A model generated the notes under the pieces. The model made no database searches. It worked only from the letters and a program-made list of their open reading frames with translations, and was not told where the DNA came from. 64,000 bases of DNA from Thermomicrobium sp. 4228-Ro. GTDB taxonomy: Bacteria; Chloroflexota; Chloroflexia; Thermomicrobiales; Thermomicrobiaceae. Each line of letters starts with the position of its first letter. Position 1 is the stretch's first letter. This document shows, piece after piece, positions 43,439 to 52,301 of this stretch. Both the position numbers and the translations under genes were made by a program. The stretch covers positions 806,001 to 870,000 of the forward strand of contig NZ_JAPFQM010000001.1 of the NCBI RefSeq assembly GCF_026241205.1, written 5' to 3'.

Positions 43439-44544
43439 ACTGGCGTCGTCCAGGTTGCCCGTCGATCGGTACACTGCGTCGCTTCGTCGACGAACCGGAT
43501 GACCGGGCGACGCGCGAGCATCTCGCGACGTGCTTGCGGTGCCGGGAGCGATTGGAGGAGCTCCGCTCCAACGCGCTGTTGGTCGCCCAAGTCTTCGCAT
43601 CGCTCGAGGCTGATCGGCCAGCCGATGTTGTCGTTCCGCATCCTGCCCGAAAGGAACGGACCATGCCGCGTCTCCGAGTCGTTAGCTCGCTCCTCGCCGC
43701 GACGCTCGCTGTCGCGCTCGTCGTCTGGCTCGCACCGCTGGGTGCCTTAGCGGACCAGCTGGTCCAGCGCTTCCGTATTCAGCAGTTCGCCGCGATTACG
43801 ATTCCGGCCGACACGATCCGTACTCTGAGCGAGCAGTTCGGTACCGTCCCGGAAAGCGATCGGGCAGCACTACACGAACGCCTCAGCCAGGCATTCCAGT
43901 TCAGCCCATCGAACCAGACCGAGGGTATACGTGAAGTCGGGTCGCTCGACGACGTCGCCGCCCATCTCGGGCGGACACCGCTGGTTCCGTCGGCTGTCCC
44001 CGAAGCGTTCGCTGCGGTCCAACCGCGCTATCTGGTCGGCGACGCGCGTCGTCAAGAAGTGACGATCGACGTCGCCCAGACTCAGCAGGCACTCAGCCAG
44101 CTCGGGCTGCAGTTCGCCAGCTTGCCCGATCCCTCGGTCACGCCGTCCGTGACGGTCGGTCTCACGGTACCGGCCAGCGCTGCCCAGGTCTGGCAAGTCG
44201 GTGACCAGCAGGCGCTGGTCGTCGCCGAGCTGGAGAGCCCGACGCTCGACCTCCCACCGGAGATCGACCCCGAACTCCTGCGCGAGGATCTCCTGATGCT
44301 CCCCGGCTTGCCGCCCGACGTCGTGGCACAAATCCGGGCCGTTCGCGACTGGCGCGAGACGCTCATCATTCCGCTCCCCGAGCACGCCACATCGCGCACT
44401 GTGTCCGTGCGTGGAACGAGCGGCCTGCTCATCGAGTCCCCGGACGGGACGGCGGTGCTCTGGCAAGAACGCGGCATCCTCCACGTCGTCGGCGGGAACC
44501 TGAGCGCAGACGAGACGCTCGCTGTCGCACGCTCGCTCCGCTAG
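43435..44544 (+). CDS. Anti-sigma factor with zinc-type N-terminus
   Basis: This 369-residue protein has N-terminal REHLATCLRCRERLEEL, the HxxxCxxC motif of ZAS anti-sigma factors, preceded by a bound-cysteine region at PGCPSIG. A membrane helix follows at about residues 80-100 (VSSLLAATLAVALVVWL). The C-terminal ~270 residues are extracytoplasmic, with RYLVGDARRQEVTIDVAQTQ and several beta-type stretches that may sense a signal. It immediately follows the sigma gene and precedes an ABC exporter. Confidence 0.85.
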   Translation: MNWRRPGCPSIGTLRRFVDEPDDRATREHLATCLRCRERLEELRSNALLVAQVFASLEADRPADVVVPHPARKERTMPRLRVVSSLLAATLAVALVVWLAPLGALADQLVQRFRIQQFAAITIPADTIRTLSEQFGTVPESDRAALHERLSQAFQFSPSNQTEGIREVGSLDDVAAHLGRTPLVPSAVPEAFAAVQPRYLVGDARRQEVTIDVAQTQQALSQLGLQFASLPDPSVTPSVTVGLTVPASAAQVWQVGDQQALVVAELESPTLDLPPEIDPELLREDLLMLPGLPPDVVAQIRAVRDWRETLIIPLPEHATSRTVSVRGTSGLLIESPDGTAVLWQERGILHVVGGNLSADETLAVARSLR

Positions 44545-44570
44545 CCTGACAGAAGCCGGTGCCCCGGAGT

Positions 44571-45530
44571 ATGGAAGAGCGCGACGAGCAGATACCGGTG
44601 ACACAGTGGGCCATCGAGACACGCGGTCTCCGGAAGGTCTACGGAGACCGCGTGGCGCTCGAGGACCTCACCATTACCGTCGGGTACGGCGAAGTCTTCG
44701 GCTTCCTCGGGCCCAATGGGGCCGGCAAGACGACCGCTGTCAAGATGCTCGTCGGACTGATCCGGCCGACGGCAGGTGACGGTCGGGTGCTCGGCTACCC
44801 ACTCGGGGATCACCGGGCACGTCGTCAGATCGGCTATCTCCCAGAACTCTTCCGTTTCCACGACTGGCTGACCGGAGAGGAACTCCTCGACCTGCACGGG
44901 CAGCTGTACGGCTTGAGCCGGGCCGAGCGGCGTCGGCGCATTCCCGAAGTCCTCGAACTGGTCGGCCTCACCGAGGCTGCGCGGCGGCGTGTCCGCACGT
45001 ATTCGAAGGGCATGCAGCAACGGATCGGGATCGCCCAGGCGCTCCTCGCGGCGCCTCGCCTCGTCATCCTCGACGAACCGACCTCGGCGCTCGACCCGCT
45101 CGGGCGTCGCGACGTCCGCGACCTGATCCGTCGCCTCCGGGCAGAAGGTGTGACCGTCTTTCTCAATTCCCATCTTTTGAGCGAAGTCGAGGCGGTCTGT
45201 GACCGTGTCGCCTTCGTCAACCACGGGCGCGTCATCGCGATCGGCCCACTAGAAGAACTCCTGCGCGGCGAGCTCGTCGTCGAGTTCCGCCTCGGTGCCT
45301 TGCCGGACGGTGCGCTCGCTTCGCTCGAGCGGATCGTTCAGGTGGAAGACGTCCGTTCCGGCGAGCGACCCGTTCTCGTCGCCCGGGCACCGGACGAAGC
45401 GGCCATCGCGCGTGCCGTCGACCTCCTGGTGGCAGCCGGTGTTCCGGTCTTCGGTGTCATCCCGGAGCGTCGCTCGCTGGAGGACCTGTTCGTCCGCCTG
45501 ATCGAGGACAGGGGGCAGCCACCGGCATGA
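44571..45530 (+). CDS. ABC transporter ATP-binding protein
   Basis: This 319-residue protein has Walker A GPNGAGKTT, signature YSKGMQQRIGIAQALL, Walker B LVILDEP and an H-loop in SHLLSEVEAVCD. The C-terminal ~90 residues (LVVEFRLGALPD onward) are a small extra domain. This layout is typical of CcmA/NatA-type exporters. It starts 26 bp after the anti-sigma stop. The permease gene overlaps its end by 4 bp. Confidence 0.92.
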   Translation: MEERDEQIPVTQWAIETRGLRKVYGDRVALEDLTITVGYGEVFGFLGPNGAGKTTAVKMLVGLIRPTAGDGRVLGYPLGDHRARRQIGYLPELFRFHDWLTGEELLDLHGQLYGLSRAERRRRIPEVLELVGLTEAARRRVRTYSKGMQQRIGIAQALLAAPRLVILDEPTSALDPLGRRDVRDLIRRLRAEGVTVFLNSHLLSEVEAVCDRVAFVNHGRVIAIGPLEELLRGELVVEFRLGALPDGALASLERIVQVEDVRSGERPVLVARAPDEAAIARAVDLLVAAGVPVFGVIPERRSLEDLFVRLIEDRGQPPA

Positions 45531-46387
45531 GCAAGGCGCTCGTCATCGCACGGTTGACCTTCCGAGAGGGATTGCGGAAGAAGCTGGTCCTCGGCGTCGT
45601 GCTCCTGAGTGTACTGTTCGCTGCCCTCTACGTCTGGGGCTTCCATCTCTTCGTTCAAGACTGGCGTGCGATGGAGGCACGGCGAGCAGCGAGTGGAACG
45701 AGAACCGTGTTTCCTTACGAAGTCTTCGCGAGTGCCATGGTACTGCTCGGACTCTGGACCGTGAACTTTCTCGCTGGCGTCATGACCATCTTCGCCTCGG
45801 TCGGCACGATCGCCAGCGAGATCGAGCAGGGAACGCTCCACGCCATCGTGTCCAAGCCGATCCGGCGCTGGGAGATCGTTCTCGGCAAATGGCTCGGCTA
45901 TGCGACGATGCTCGCTGTGTACATCGGCGTGATGGTTGCCATCGTCGTCCTCGCTGCCCGCCTGATCGGCGACTACACGCCGCCGAATGTGCTGCGAGCG
46001 TATGGCCTCATCCTGCTCGTCGCGCTCATCCTGCTCAGTCTCACCCTGCTCGGCAGCACGCTCTTCTCGACAGTCGCCAATGGCGTGATCGTCTTCATGC
46101 TCTATGGGATGGCGATCACCGGTGGTCTCGTCGAGCAGATCGGCACCGCGCTCGACAACGACGTGCTCGTCCGCATCGGCGTGATCGTCTCCATTCTCGT
46201 CCCGAGCGACAGCATGTGGCGGCTGGCGAGCTACCTCGTCCAACCGCGGATCGCGGTCAACTTCATGGGTCCCACACCGTTCGGAACCACCGTCCCCCCG
46301 AGCGGGCTCGCAGTCTGGTACAGCATTGGCTATACCGTGGTCATGCTGTGCCTGGCCATGCTGCGGTTCCAGCGACGCGATCTTTAG
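45527..46387 (+). CDS. ABC transporter permease
   Basis: This 286-residue membrane protein has six predicted helices (LVLGVVLLSVLFAALYVWGF, LLGLWTVNFLAGVMTIFASV, ATMLAVYIGVMVAIVVLA, and others). EIEQGTLHAIVSKPIRRWEI is the conserved cytoplasmic loop of ABC-2/NatB-like permeases. Its ATGA overlap with the ATPase shows a two-gene exporter. The substrate is unknown; the linked sigma/anti-sigma pair suggests envelope or stress-controlled expression. Confidence 0.9.
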   Translation: MSKALVIARLTFREGLRKKLVLGVVLLSVLFAALYVWGFHLFVQDWRAMEARRAASGTRTVFPYEVFASAMVLLGLWTVNFLAGVMTIFASVGTIASEIEQGTLHAIVSKPIRRWEIVLGKWLGYATMLAVYIGVMVAIVVLAARLIGDYTPPNVLRAYGLILLVALILLSLTLLGSTLFSTVANGVIVFMLYGMAITGGLVEQIGTALDNDVLVRIGVIVSILVPSDSMWRLASYLVQPRIAVNFMGPTPFGTTVPPSGLAVWYSIGYTVVMLCLAMLRFQRRDL

Positions 46388-46389
46388 CG

Positions 46390-46420
46390 CTGACGCAGTC
46401 CTGCCTCGGTACGCTATGAT
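46390..46420 (+). promoter_or_regulatory. Possible promoter for MBL hydrolase
   Basis: CTGACG (46390-46395) and TATGAT (46415-46420) are 19 bases apart, 36 bases before the GTG start. The spacing is longer than ideal. Confidence 0.35.
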
Positions 46421-46455
46421 CGAGCGGTGAGTCGCGAGGACCGGAGGGAGGAACT

Positions 46456-47094
46456 GTGGACGTCGAGATCGTCACCCTGCCATGTGGCCCGCTGGAGACG
46501 AACCCCTACCTCCTCATCGCTGATCGTCGGGCGCTCTTGATCGATGCACCGCCCGATTCGTGTCTGCCTGTCCTAGACCAGCTCGAACACCGGAACGCAC
46601 GACTCGAGCGGATCGTCATCACGCACACGCACTGGGATCATATCGTCGATGCCGCCAAGCTCCGGCGCGAGACTGGCGCGCCCATCGTGGCGCATCCCTT
46701 CGCAGTTCCCCGGCTCGAACAGCCCCGGCCCCTCCTCGGCGAGCTCCCGTTCGCCATCGAACCAGCCCCGCCGGACGAGCTGGTGCAGGACGGTGACACG
46801 CTCGACTTCACGCCGCTGCGCTTCCGCATCATTCACACGCCTGGCCACACACCGGAGCAGATCTCGCTATACGAACCGTCACGCGGCTGGCTCTTCGGCG
46901 GCGATACGCTGTTTCCTGGTGGGTACGGTCGAGTGGATCTCCCCGGCTCGAGCATGGACGAGACGATCCGGACACTCAGCCGCCTGCTGGAGCTCCCTGA
47001 CGAGGTCGTTGTCTTTCCCGGCCATGGCCCGACGACCACCATCGGCCGCGAACGCCCCTGGATCGAGCAGCTGGTCGGTGCAGCGGACAGGTAG
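46456..47094 (+). CDS. Metallo-beta-lactamase-fold hydrolase (glyoxalase II-like)
   Basis: This 212-residue enzyme has HTHWDH (di-metal site), HPFAVPRL, HTPGHTPEQIS, GGDTLFPGGYGRVD and FPGHG, all typical of the hydroxyacylglutathione-hydrolase-like branch of the MBL fold. A GTG after GGAGGGAGGAACT is used. The substrate may be a thioester or lactone; not determined. It has no obvious operon partner. Confidence 0.9.
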   Translation: MDVEIVTLPCGPLETNPYLLIADRRALLIDAPPDSCLPVLDQLEHRNARLERIVITHTHWDHIVDAAKLRRETGAPIVAHPFAVPRLEQPRPLLGELPFAIEPAPPDELVQDGDTLDFTPLRFRIIHTPGHTPEQISLYEPSRGWLFGGDTLFPGGYGRVDLPGSSMDETIRTLSRLLELPDEVVVFPGHGPTTTIGRERPWIEQLVGAADR

Positions 47095-47230
47095 TTGCCG
47101 AGAAAGAGGACACCCTACCAGCATGCCGAGTATGTACGGGCGAGGAACTCCCTGTCCGCTCATACGATAACAGAGGGAACGATCATTGGAAGCAAGCCGG
47201 TTTCACGATGCCCAGCGCGGATGGTCGACG

Positions 47231-48502
47231 CTACGCCTCGCGCACGACCGTGAGCAGTCGCTCACCGTCCTCGAACGGGCCGATCGCCGCCAGCGCGAAG
47301 CGCTCGGGCCGGAACAGCTCCTGGGCGAGCGCCTGGATCTCCTCGCTGGTCACCGCCCGGATACGGGCGATCACCTCTTCCGGCGTCAGCACTTCGCCGA
47401 AGGCGAGTTCCTGACCGCCGATCCAGCCCGCGACCGCCCGGCTGTCTTCCAGCCCCATGACGATCCGCCCGACCCGCAGCTCTTTCGTCCGCTCCAGCTC
47501 GTCCACCGGTACCGGCTCGCGCACCAGCTTGTCCAGCTCTCCCCGTACGGCGCGCAACGCCCGCTCCGCCCGCTCGATGTCCGTCCCGGTATAGATCACC
47601 GCCTGGCCGACATCGGCGTACTCGCGCACGTAGCCATAGACCTCGTAGGCTAGCCCTTGCCGCTCGCGAATCTCCTTGAACAACCGCGAGCTCATACCGG
47701 AACTCAGCACCGCATCGAGCATGCCTTGCACGAACCGTCGCTCGTCCCGGTACGGGAGTGCCGGCAAGGCCACACAGAGGTGCGCCTGCTCGGTCGGCCG
47801 CGCCAGGATTCGGACGCCCGGTCGGGCATCGTCCAGACGCGCCGGATGCGGATCGGCTGGCCCACCCGGCGCCAGGTCCCCGAAGTACCGCTCGACGAAC
47901 TCGACGACCTGCCCGTGCGTCAGGTCACCTGCCGCCGCCACGACCAACCGATCCGCCCGGTAATGCTGCGCGAGATAGGCGAGCAGCTCCTCCCGCGTGA
48001 TCGCCTGCACGGTCTCCTCGGAGCCGATGATCGGTCGACCGATCGGATGGCCGGCCCACAGTGCCTGATCGACGAGATCGTGGACGTAGTCGTCCGGCGT
48101 ATCGCGGATGCCGCGGATCTCCTCGACGATCACGTGCCGCTCTTTCTCCAATTCGGTGGGATCGAAGAGCGAATGCTGCAGCATGTCGGCGAGGACATCG
48201 AACGCCAGCTCCAGATGCTGGCTCGGCACCTTCACCCAGTAATCGGTGTGTTCCCGGCCCGTCGAGGCATTCATGATGCCACCCACCCCCTCGATCGCCT
48301 CGCTGATCAGGACCGGATCGGGCCGGCGCGCTGTTCCCTTGAAGAGCATGTGCTCGAGAAAATGGGAAATGCCGGCCATCTGGTCGCTCTCGTACCGCGA
48401 TCCCACCCCTACGTACACGATGACCGTCGCCGAACGCACGTGTGCCATCCGGCTCGTGACGACGCGTATGCCGTTAGGAAGCTGTGTCTTCTCGTATTCC
48501 AT
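47231..48502 (-). CDS. M16-family zinc metallopeptidase
   Basis: This 423-residue peptidase of the pitrilysin/processing-peptidase type has HFLEHMLFKGT (HxxEH, the zinc ligands) and a later glutamate in NASTGREHTDYWVKV. The C-terminal half contains the second, inactive-type M16 domain (SSRLFKEIRERQGLAYEVYG). The chosen ATG removes a 56-residue unconserved extension. It is downstream of the CinA-like gene by 47 bp. Such genes in Chloroflexota and Firmicutes are often single and cytosolic. Confidence 0.92.
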   Translation of the reverse strand: MEYEKTQLPNGIRVVTSRMAHVRSATVIVYVGVGSRYESDQMAGISHFLEHMLFKGTARRPDPVLISEAIEGVGGIMNASTGREHTDYWVKVPSQHLELAFDVLADMLQHSLFDPTELEKERHVIVEEIRGIRDTPDDYVHDLVDQALWAGHPIGRPIIGSEETVQAITREELLAYLAQHYRADRLVVAAAGDLTHGQVVEFVERYFGDLAPGGPADPHPARLDDARPGVRILARPTEQAHLCVALPALPYRDERRFVQGMLDAVLSSGMSSRLFKEIRERQGLAYEVYGYVREYADVGQAVIYTGTDIERAERALRAVRGELDKLVREPVPVDELERTKELRVGRIVMGLEDSRAVAGWIGGQELAFGEVLTPEEVIARIRAVTSEEIQALAQELFRPERFALAAIGPFEDGERLLTVVREA

Positions 48503-48549
48503 ACGCTCCACTCGTTCCCAGGAACGATCGGTGAATCCGTACGCACGAA

Positions 48550-49029
48550 TCACTCGCGGACGGCTTTCAGCAGCAACCGCAGCGCCGCTTCGGCCGCCTG
48601 CTCGATGTTTTCCCAGCGTGTCCCCACGAACCGGTACTCTTCGACTGTCACCCCATGCGGGCCGGCACACGCAACGTAGACCAGCCCGACCGGTTTGCTC
48701 GGTGTCCCACCACTCGGCCCAGCGATGCCGGTCGTGGCAACGGCGTAGTCGCTACCGAAGCGCTCGCGCGCGCCGCGCGCCATGGCCTCGGCGCATTCGC
48801 GACTGACCGCGCCAACGGTACGGAGCACCTCGGCAGGAACACCCAGGAATGTCTCCTTGACACGATTGCTGTAGGCGATGACCCCGCCGAGGTAGTACGC
48901 GCTGCTCCCCGGTACGGTCGTCACCAGGTGCCCGATCAGCCCACCAGTGCACGACTCAGCTGTCGCCAGCGTGAGCTGACGCTGCGTCAAGATCTCGTAG
49001 ACCTCGCGGGCAAGCGGGTGTTCCGGCAC
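48550..49029 (-). CDS. pncC: CinA-like amidohydrolase (PncC domain)
   Basis: This 159-residue protein corresponds to the C-terminal domain of CinA, which deamidates nicotinamide mononucleotide. TAESCTGGLIGHLVTTVPGS, GGVIAYSNRVKETFLGVP and TTGIAGPSGGTPSKPVGLVY match the family, including the conserved ESCTGG and IAGPSGG. The N-terminal CinA domain is absent, so this is the stand-alone PncC type. It lies in the same minus-strand set as the M16 peptidase. Confidence 0.93.
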   Translation of the reverse strand: MPEHPLAREVYEILTQRQLTLATAESCTGGLIGHLVTTVPGSSAYYLGGVIAYSNRVKETFLGVPAEVLRTVGAVSRECAEAMARGARERFGSDYAVATTGIAGPSGGTPSKPVGLVYVACAGPHGVTVEEYRFVGTRWENIEQAAEAALRLLLKAVRE

Positions 49030-49069
49030 GATCGCCCCTCTCCGAACTGCGGTCAGGAAGTATACCGTC

Positions 49070-50335
49070 TCAACCGGACGGCTCGAGCGTCCACTCGTCC
49101 AGACGGTCAGCCAGGAGCGTTACCGGGATCGCTGCCGCGACGAGCGACGCCACGACGAGCAAGCTGCCGATGGCGAGGAAGGCACGATCGGCACCCAGCT
49201 GGTCGCCCAGCCAGCCACCGATGCCATTGGCGACGATCAGCGCCGTGAAGAGCAGGGTGGAACGGAGCGCGAAGACCCGTCCCATCAAGCTCGCCGGGGT
49301 GATCCGCTGGACGATCGTGACACTCGGCACCAGAAAGAGCAAATTCCCGAAGCCGGTGAGCCCGGTCAGCAGCACCGCGACCCAGAGCGGGGGCCCCACG
49401 CCCAGCCCAGCTAGCCCAGCCCCCATCAGGACCAGCCCCGACAGGACGAGCGTGCCGAGCCGCCGGGTGTTCAGTACCCCCGTGAGGAGCGCCCCGGCCA
49501 CGCTCCCCACGCCGATCCCGAAGTTGAGCAGGCTGTAGGCGACTTCTCCTTGCGCGGACACGCCATAGGCATAACCGACCAGGAGCGGCATCGCCATACC
49601 GATCGCGATCGCTCCCAGGGCGACCAGCATCGTGTTCGTCCGCAGCAGCACATTCCGGAAAAGGTAGTTGACCCCGTCGACGAGCTCGCGCCAGACGAGC
49701 GCGGTCGATCGCTTCTCCACGTGCGGCTGTGGTGGCAAGCGGAGCGGCCAGAGAACGGCAGCCGAGAGAACGTACCCGAGCGCAGCGACCGCGAATGCGA
49801 AGACAAGCCCTCGGTCACTCCCGAGGAGCGCGACGAGCCCGCCGACGACCAAACCAGCCAGTGGATAGCCGCCGATATCTCCCAAACTCTCGGCGAGCGA
49901 GGAGAGCGAATTGGCCCTCGTCAACTGGCCCTGCGGCACCACCGCGGGGATCGCCGCCATCTTAGCTGGCCGATGCAGGATCGCGGCCGCATTGATCAGG
50001 AACAGCAGGACGTAGAGACTACCGATCCAGTACTCTCCCGCGATCGGCAGCAGCATCACCGGCACGACGCGCGCGAGATCGGAGGCGATCATCACGCGCC
50101 GCCGATCGACCCGATCGACGACGACACCAGCGAGCGGTCCGAGCACGAGATCGGGCAGCCCAGAAGCGAGAAACGCCAGCCCAGCGACCGTCATGGAGCC
50201 GGTCAGCTCGTACACCAGCGCAGCCAGCGCTACCCGGTGCACCCGGTCGCCGATCGTCGCGACGAGATCGGAAATCCAGAGCGCCGCGAACCGCCGGTTC
50301 CCAACCAGCAGCTCGAGCGGCTCCCGCCACTGCAC
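49070..50335 (-). CDS. MFS transporter, EntS-like (MFS_3)
   Basis: This 421-residue protein has 12 predicted helices. LVGNRRFAALWISDLVATIG, PLAGVVVDRVDRRRVMIASD, and AIPAVVPQGQLTRANSLSSL are characteristic of the EntS/MFS_3 group of small-molecule exporters. The gene starts at an ATG 41 bases upstream of the PncC-like gene on the same strand after counting the stop. Substrate unknown. Confidence 0.87.
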   Translation of the reverse strand: MQWREPLELLVGNRRFAALWISDLVATIGDRVHRVALAALVYELTGSMTVAGLAFLASGLPDLVLGPLAGVVVDRVDRRRVMIASDLARVVPVMLLPIAGEYWIGSLYVLLFLINAAAILHRPAKMAAIPAVVPQGQLTRANSLSSLAESLGDIGGYPLAGLVVGGLVALLGSDRGLVFAFAVAALGYVLSAAVLWPLRLPPQPHVEKRSTALVWRELVDGVNYLFRNVLLRTNTMLVALGAIAIGMAMPLLVGYAYGVSAQGEVAYSLLNFGIGVGSVAGALLTGVLNTRRLGTLVLSGLVLMGAGLAGLGVGPPLWVAVLLTGLTGFGNLLFLVPSVTIVQRITPASLMGRVFALRSTLLFTALIVANGIGGWLGDQLGADRAFLAIGSLLVVASLVAAAIPVTLLADRLDEWTLEPSG

Positions 50336-50421
50336 CCCTTCCCTCCCCGAGACTGTTCGCCCGAGTCATACGGGGGAAGATCGCCCAGGAGTATAGCCGA
50401 AAATGCTGGAACGAATCGCCG

Positions 50422-51270
50422 TCAGCCCTCGCCGCTCGGCTGGACGCCTTTCGTCTGCAGCTGGCGGATATCCGCTTCGACTTCCGCAAGCTGCCTCTGG
50501 ATCACTGGCAGGCGATCGCGCGCCCGCTGCCAGTCGCGGAACACCTCGTCCCGCTCCTGGCGGAGCCGATTCCGTTCCAGCAGGAGCTGCTGCCGTTGCC
50601 AGTCACGGGCTGTGCAGGTCGGACAACGGCCGCGCACGTCCCGCCAGCCGCCGCACTGTTCGCACGGGCGTGCCAGATCACCCAGGGTCAGCGGCGACCA
50701 GATCGGCTCCCGCCGCGCAGCCGACAATGCGTCAGCCGCGACCAGATCGAGGCTCGCTTCGAGCGTTTCCAACAGTGCAGCAGGTGCCGCCTGGTAACCG
50801 ACCGCCCGCAGAATCTCGGTTGCATTCCCCTCCACGCGCCGGAGCCGCGCCGGCGCGAGCTGGTGTCCCCTTTCGGCCCAGTCCACTTCCTCGACCCAGC
50901 GCAGGGCAACGCCGGCGATGTCGAGTGTGACGGTCGCCGCGGTACGCTCCGGCTCGACGGTGACCGCGATCGGAACCGCCGGCAACGGCGGATCACCAGT
51001 TCGGGCCGGTGCACCAGCTCGCTGCGCTCGCTGGTGCTCCACGTCGGCGATCGCCGCATCGAGTTCACGGAGCCGCTCGGTCCAGCGGTTCTCCGGCTGG
51101 AGCGCGTGCTCGGATTGTGCCAAGTCGTACCGCAACTCCTCGCGACGCCGGAGCAAGCGAGCCAGGAGACGGCGCTCAGCCTCGCGGACGAACGGCCGAC
51201 CCGGTTCTGGTGTCGCTCGCTCGGGTTCTGCGTCCCGTTTTTCGCGGTCCCGTCGCCACCAGCGCAGCAT
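50422..51270 (-). CDS. Coiled-coil protein with zinc-ribbon, unknown function
   Basis: This 282-residue hypothetical has an N-terminal coiled coil (AERRLLARLLRRREELRYDL), a central beta-type region (TVEPERTAATVTLDIAGVAL), a small Cys4 zinc-ribbon (CEQCGGWRDVRGRCPTC), and a C-terminal coiled coil (DEVFRDWQRARDRLPVIQRQ). No known family. Its start lies directly after the M50-like gene stop (1-bp gap), so the two are likely co-translated and may act together. Confidence 0.7.
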   Translation of the reverse strand: MLRWWRRDREKRDAEPERATPEPGRPFVREAERRLLARLLRRREELRYDLAQSEHALQPENRWTERLRELDAAIADVEHQRAQRAGAPARTGDPPLPAVPIAVTVEPERTAATVTLDIAGVALRWVEEVDWAERGHQLAPARLRRVEGNATEILRAVGYQAAPAALLETLEASLDLVAADALSAARREPIWSPLTLGDLARPCEQCGGWRDVRGRCPTCTARDWQRQQLLLERNRLRQERDEVFRDWQRARDRLPVIQRQLAEVEADIRQLQTKGVQPSGEG

Positions 51271-51271
51271 G

Positions 51272-52255
51272 TCACGCTCCCTGGGAAGCGACGCTCAGCG
51301 CGTCAGCAGCCGACCGCAGTCGCTCCAGCAGCGCGGCGAACGGCGAGGGGTGCTGGTAGAGTACCTGGTCGGGGACGATCACGCGCCAGGTCGCGCGCAC
51401 CACGGGTGGCTCCCCAGCCAGTGCGACGACCTCGATCACGTCCGGCCGATCGCCGATCCGCGTCAGCAGCACCCGCTGTCCATCGGCACGCTGCCAACGG
51501 AGCGCCAGCTGCGGCGCACCGGCCTGCTGCTCCACGGTGAGCGTCAGTCCGGGTTCCGCCGCCCGCAATTGCTCAGCTGCTGTGGCCAGTTGCCGCCAGG
51601 CCAACGCACGCCGGTCACGCTCGTCGAGCCGCCAGGAGAGGCCGATCCGCTCCGAGACACGCCAGCGCAGCCAGCGACTGCGCCACAACCCGATACCGGC
51701 GAGGAGGAGTCCAGCGTGCGCGAGCCCGAGAACGCGTGGAGACATCCCGCCGGAGCTGTAGAGCTGCACCCAATCACCGTGAAGCCCAGTCGCGAAGTCG
51801 AGCAGTGGGTAGAACACGAGGCTGGTCGCGAGTACCAGTCCACCAGCTACCAACAGCAGTGCATTGACGGACCGCCGCAGCGGAGCGAACAGCCCGGCCA
51901 CGACCGCTGCCAGGCCGAGTCCGACACTGACGAGGTTCCCGCTCAGCGTGATCCAGAACTGGGCTCGCGCGTCCGTGACGCCGGTATATTCGACCCAGCC
52001 GAGGAACAGGAGATACCCGAACCCGGTCACCTGCCCACCGGCCAGCCAGACTGCGACGGCATGACCGGCTTCGTGCAAGAGCACGCTGATCGGGACGAGC
52101 ACGAAGAGCGCGAGCTCGACGAGCAGGCCGAGCTGACTAGCCTCGAGCGGCTCAGCGAAGAGACGCTTTCGTACCCGCCAGGCCCGCCCCAGCGCCCGGA
52201 CCGATAGCAGCACCATCACGAGACTCATCAGCTGGAAGGCCGGGAAGGGAATCAT
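51272..52255 (-). CDS. Membrane protein with M50-type HEAGH motif
   Basis: This 327-residue membrane protein has several N-terminal hydrophobic segments. HEAGHAVAVWLAGG is the HExxH zinc motif of the M50/S2P intramembrane peptidases and related transporters, within a helix. The second ligand motif of this fold is not clear (LLDFATG is a candidate). The C-terminal ~100 residues are soluble. The ATG MIPFPAFQ is chosen; upstream sequence lacks hydrophobic support. Co-translated with the zinc-ribbon coiled-coil gene. Confidence 0.7.
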   Translation of the reverse strand: MIPFPAFQLMSLVMVLLSVRALGRAWRVRKRLFAEPLEASQLGLLVELALFVLVPISVLLHEAGHAVAVWLAGGQVTGFGYLLFLGWVEYTGVTDARAQFWITLSGNLVSVGLGLAAVVAGLFAPLRRSVNALLLVAGGLVLATSLVFYPLLDFATGLHGDWVQLYSSGGMSPRVLGLAHAGLLLAGIGLWRSRWLRWRVSERIGLSWRLDERDRRALAWRQLATAAEQLRAAEPGLTLTVEQQAGAPQLALRWQRADGQRVLLTRIGDRPDVIEVVALAGEPPVVRATWRVIVPDQVLYQHPSPFAALLERLRSAADALSVASQGA

Positions 52256-52301
52256 CGACCGTTCCCGTTTCGCCGGGCCGATCGGCCCACACACCTTCAG
52301 T

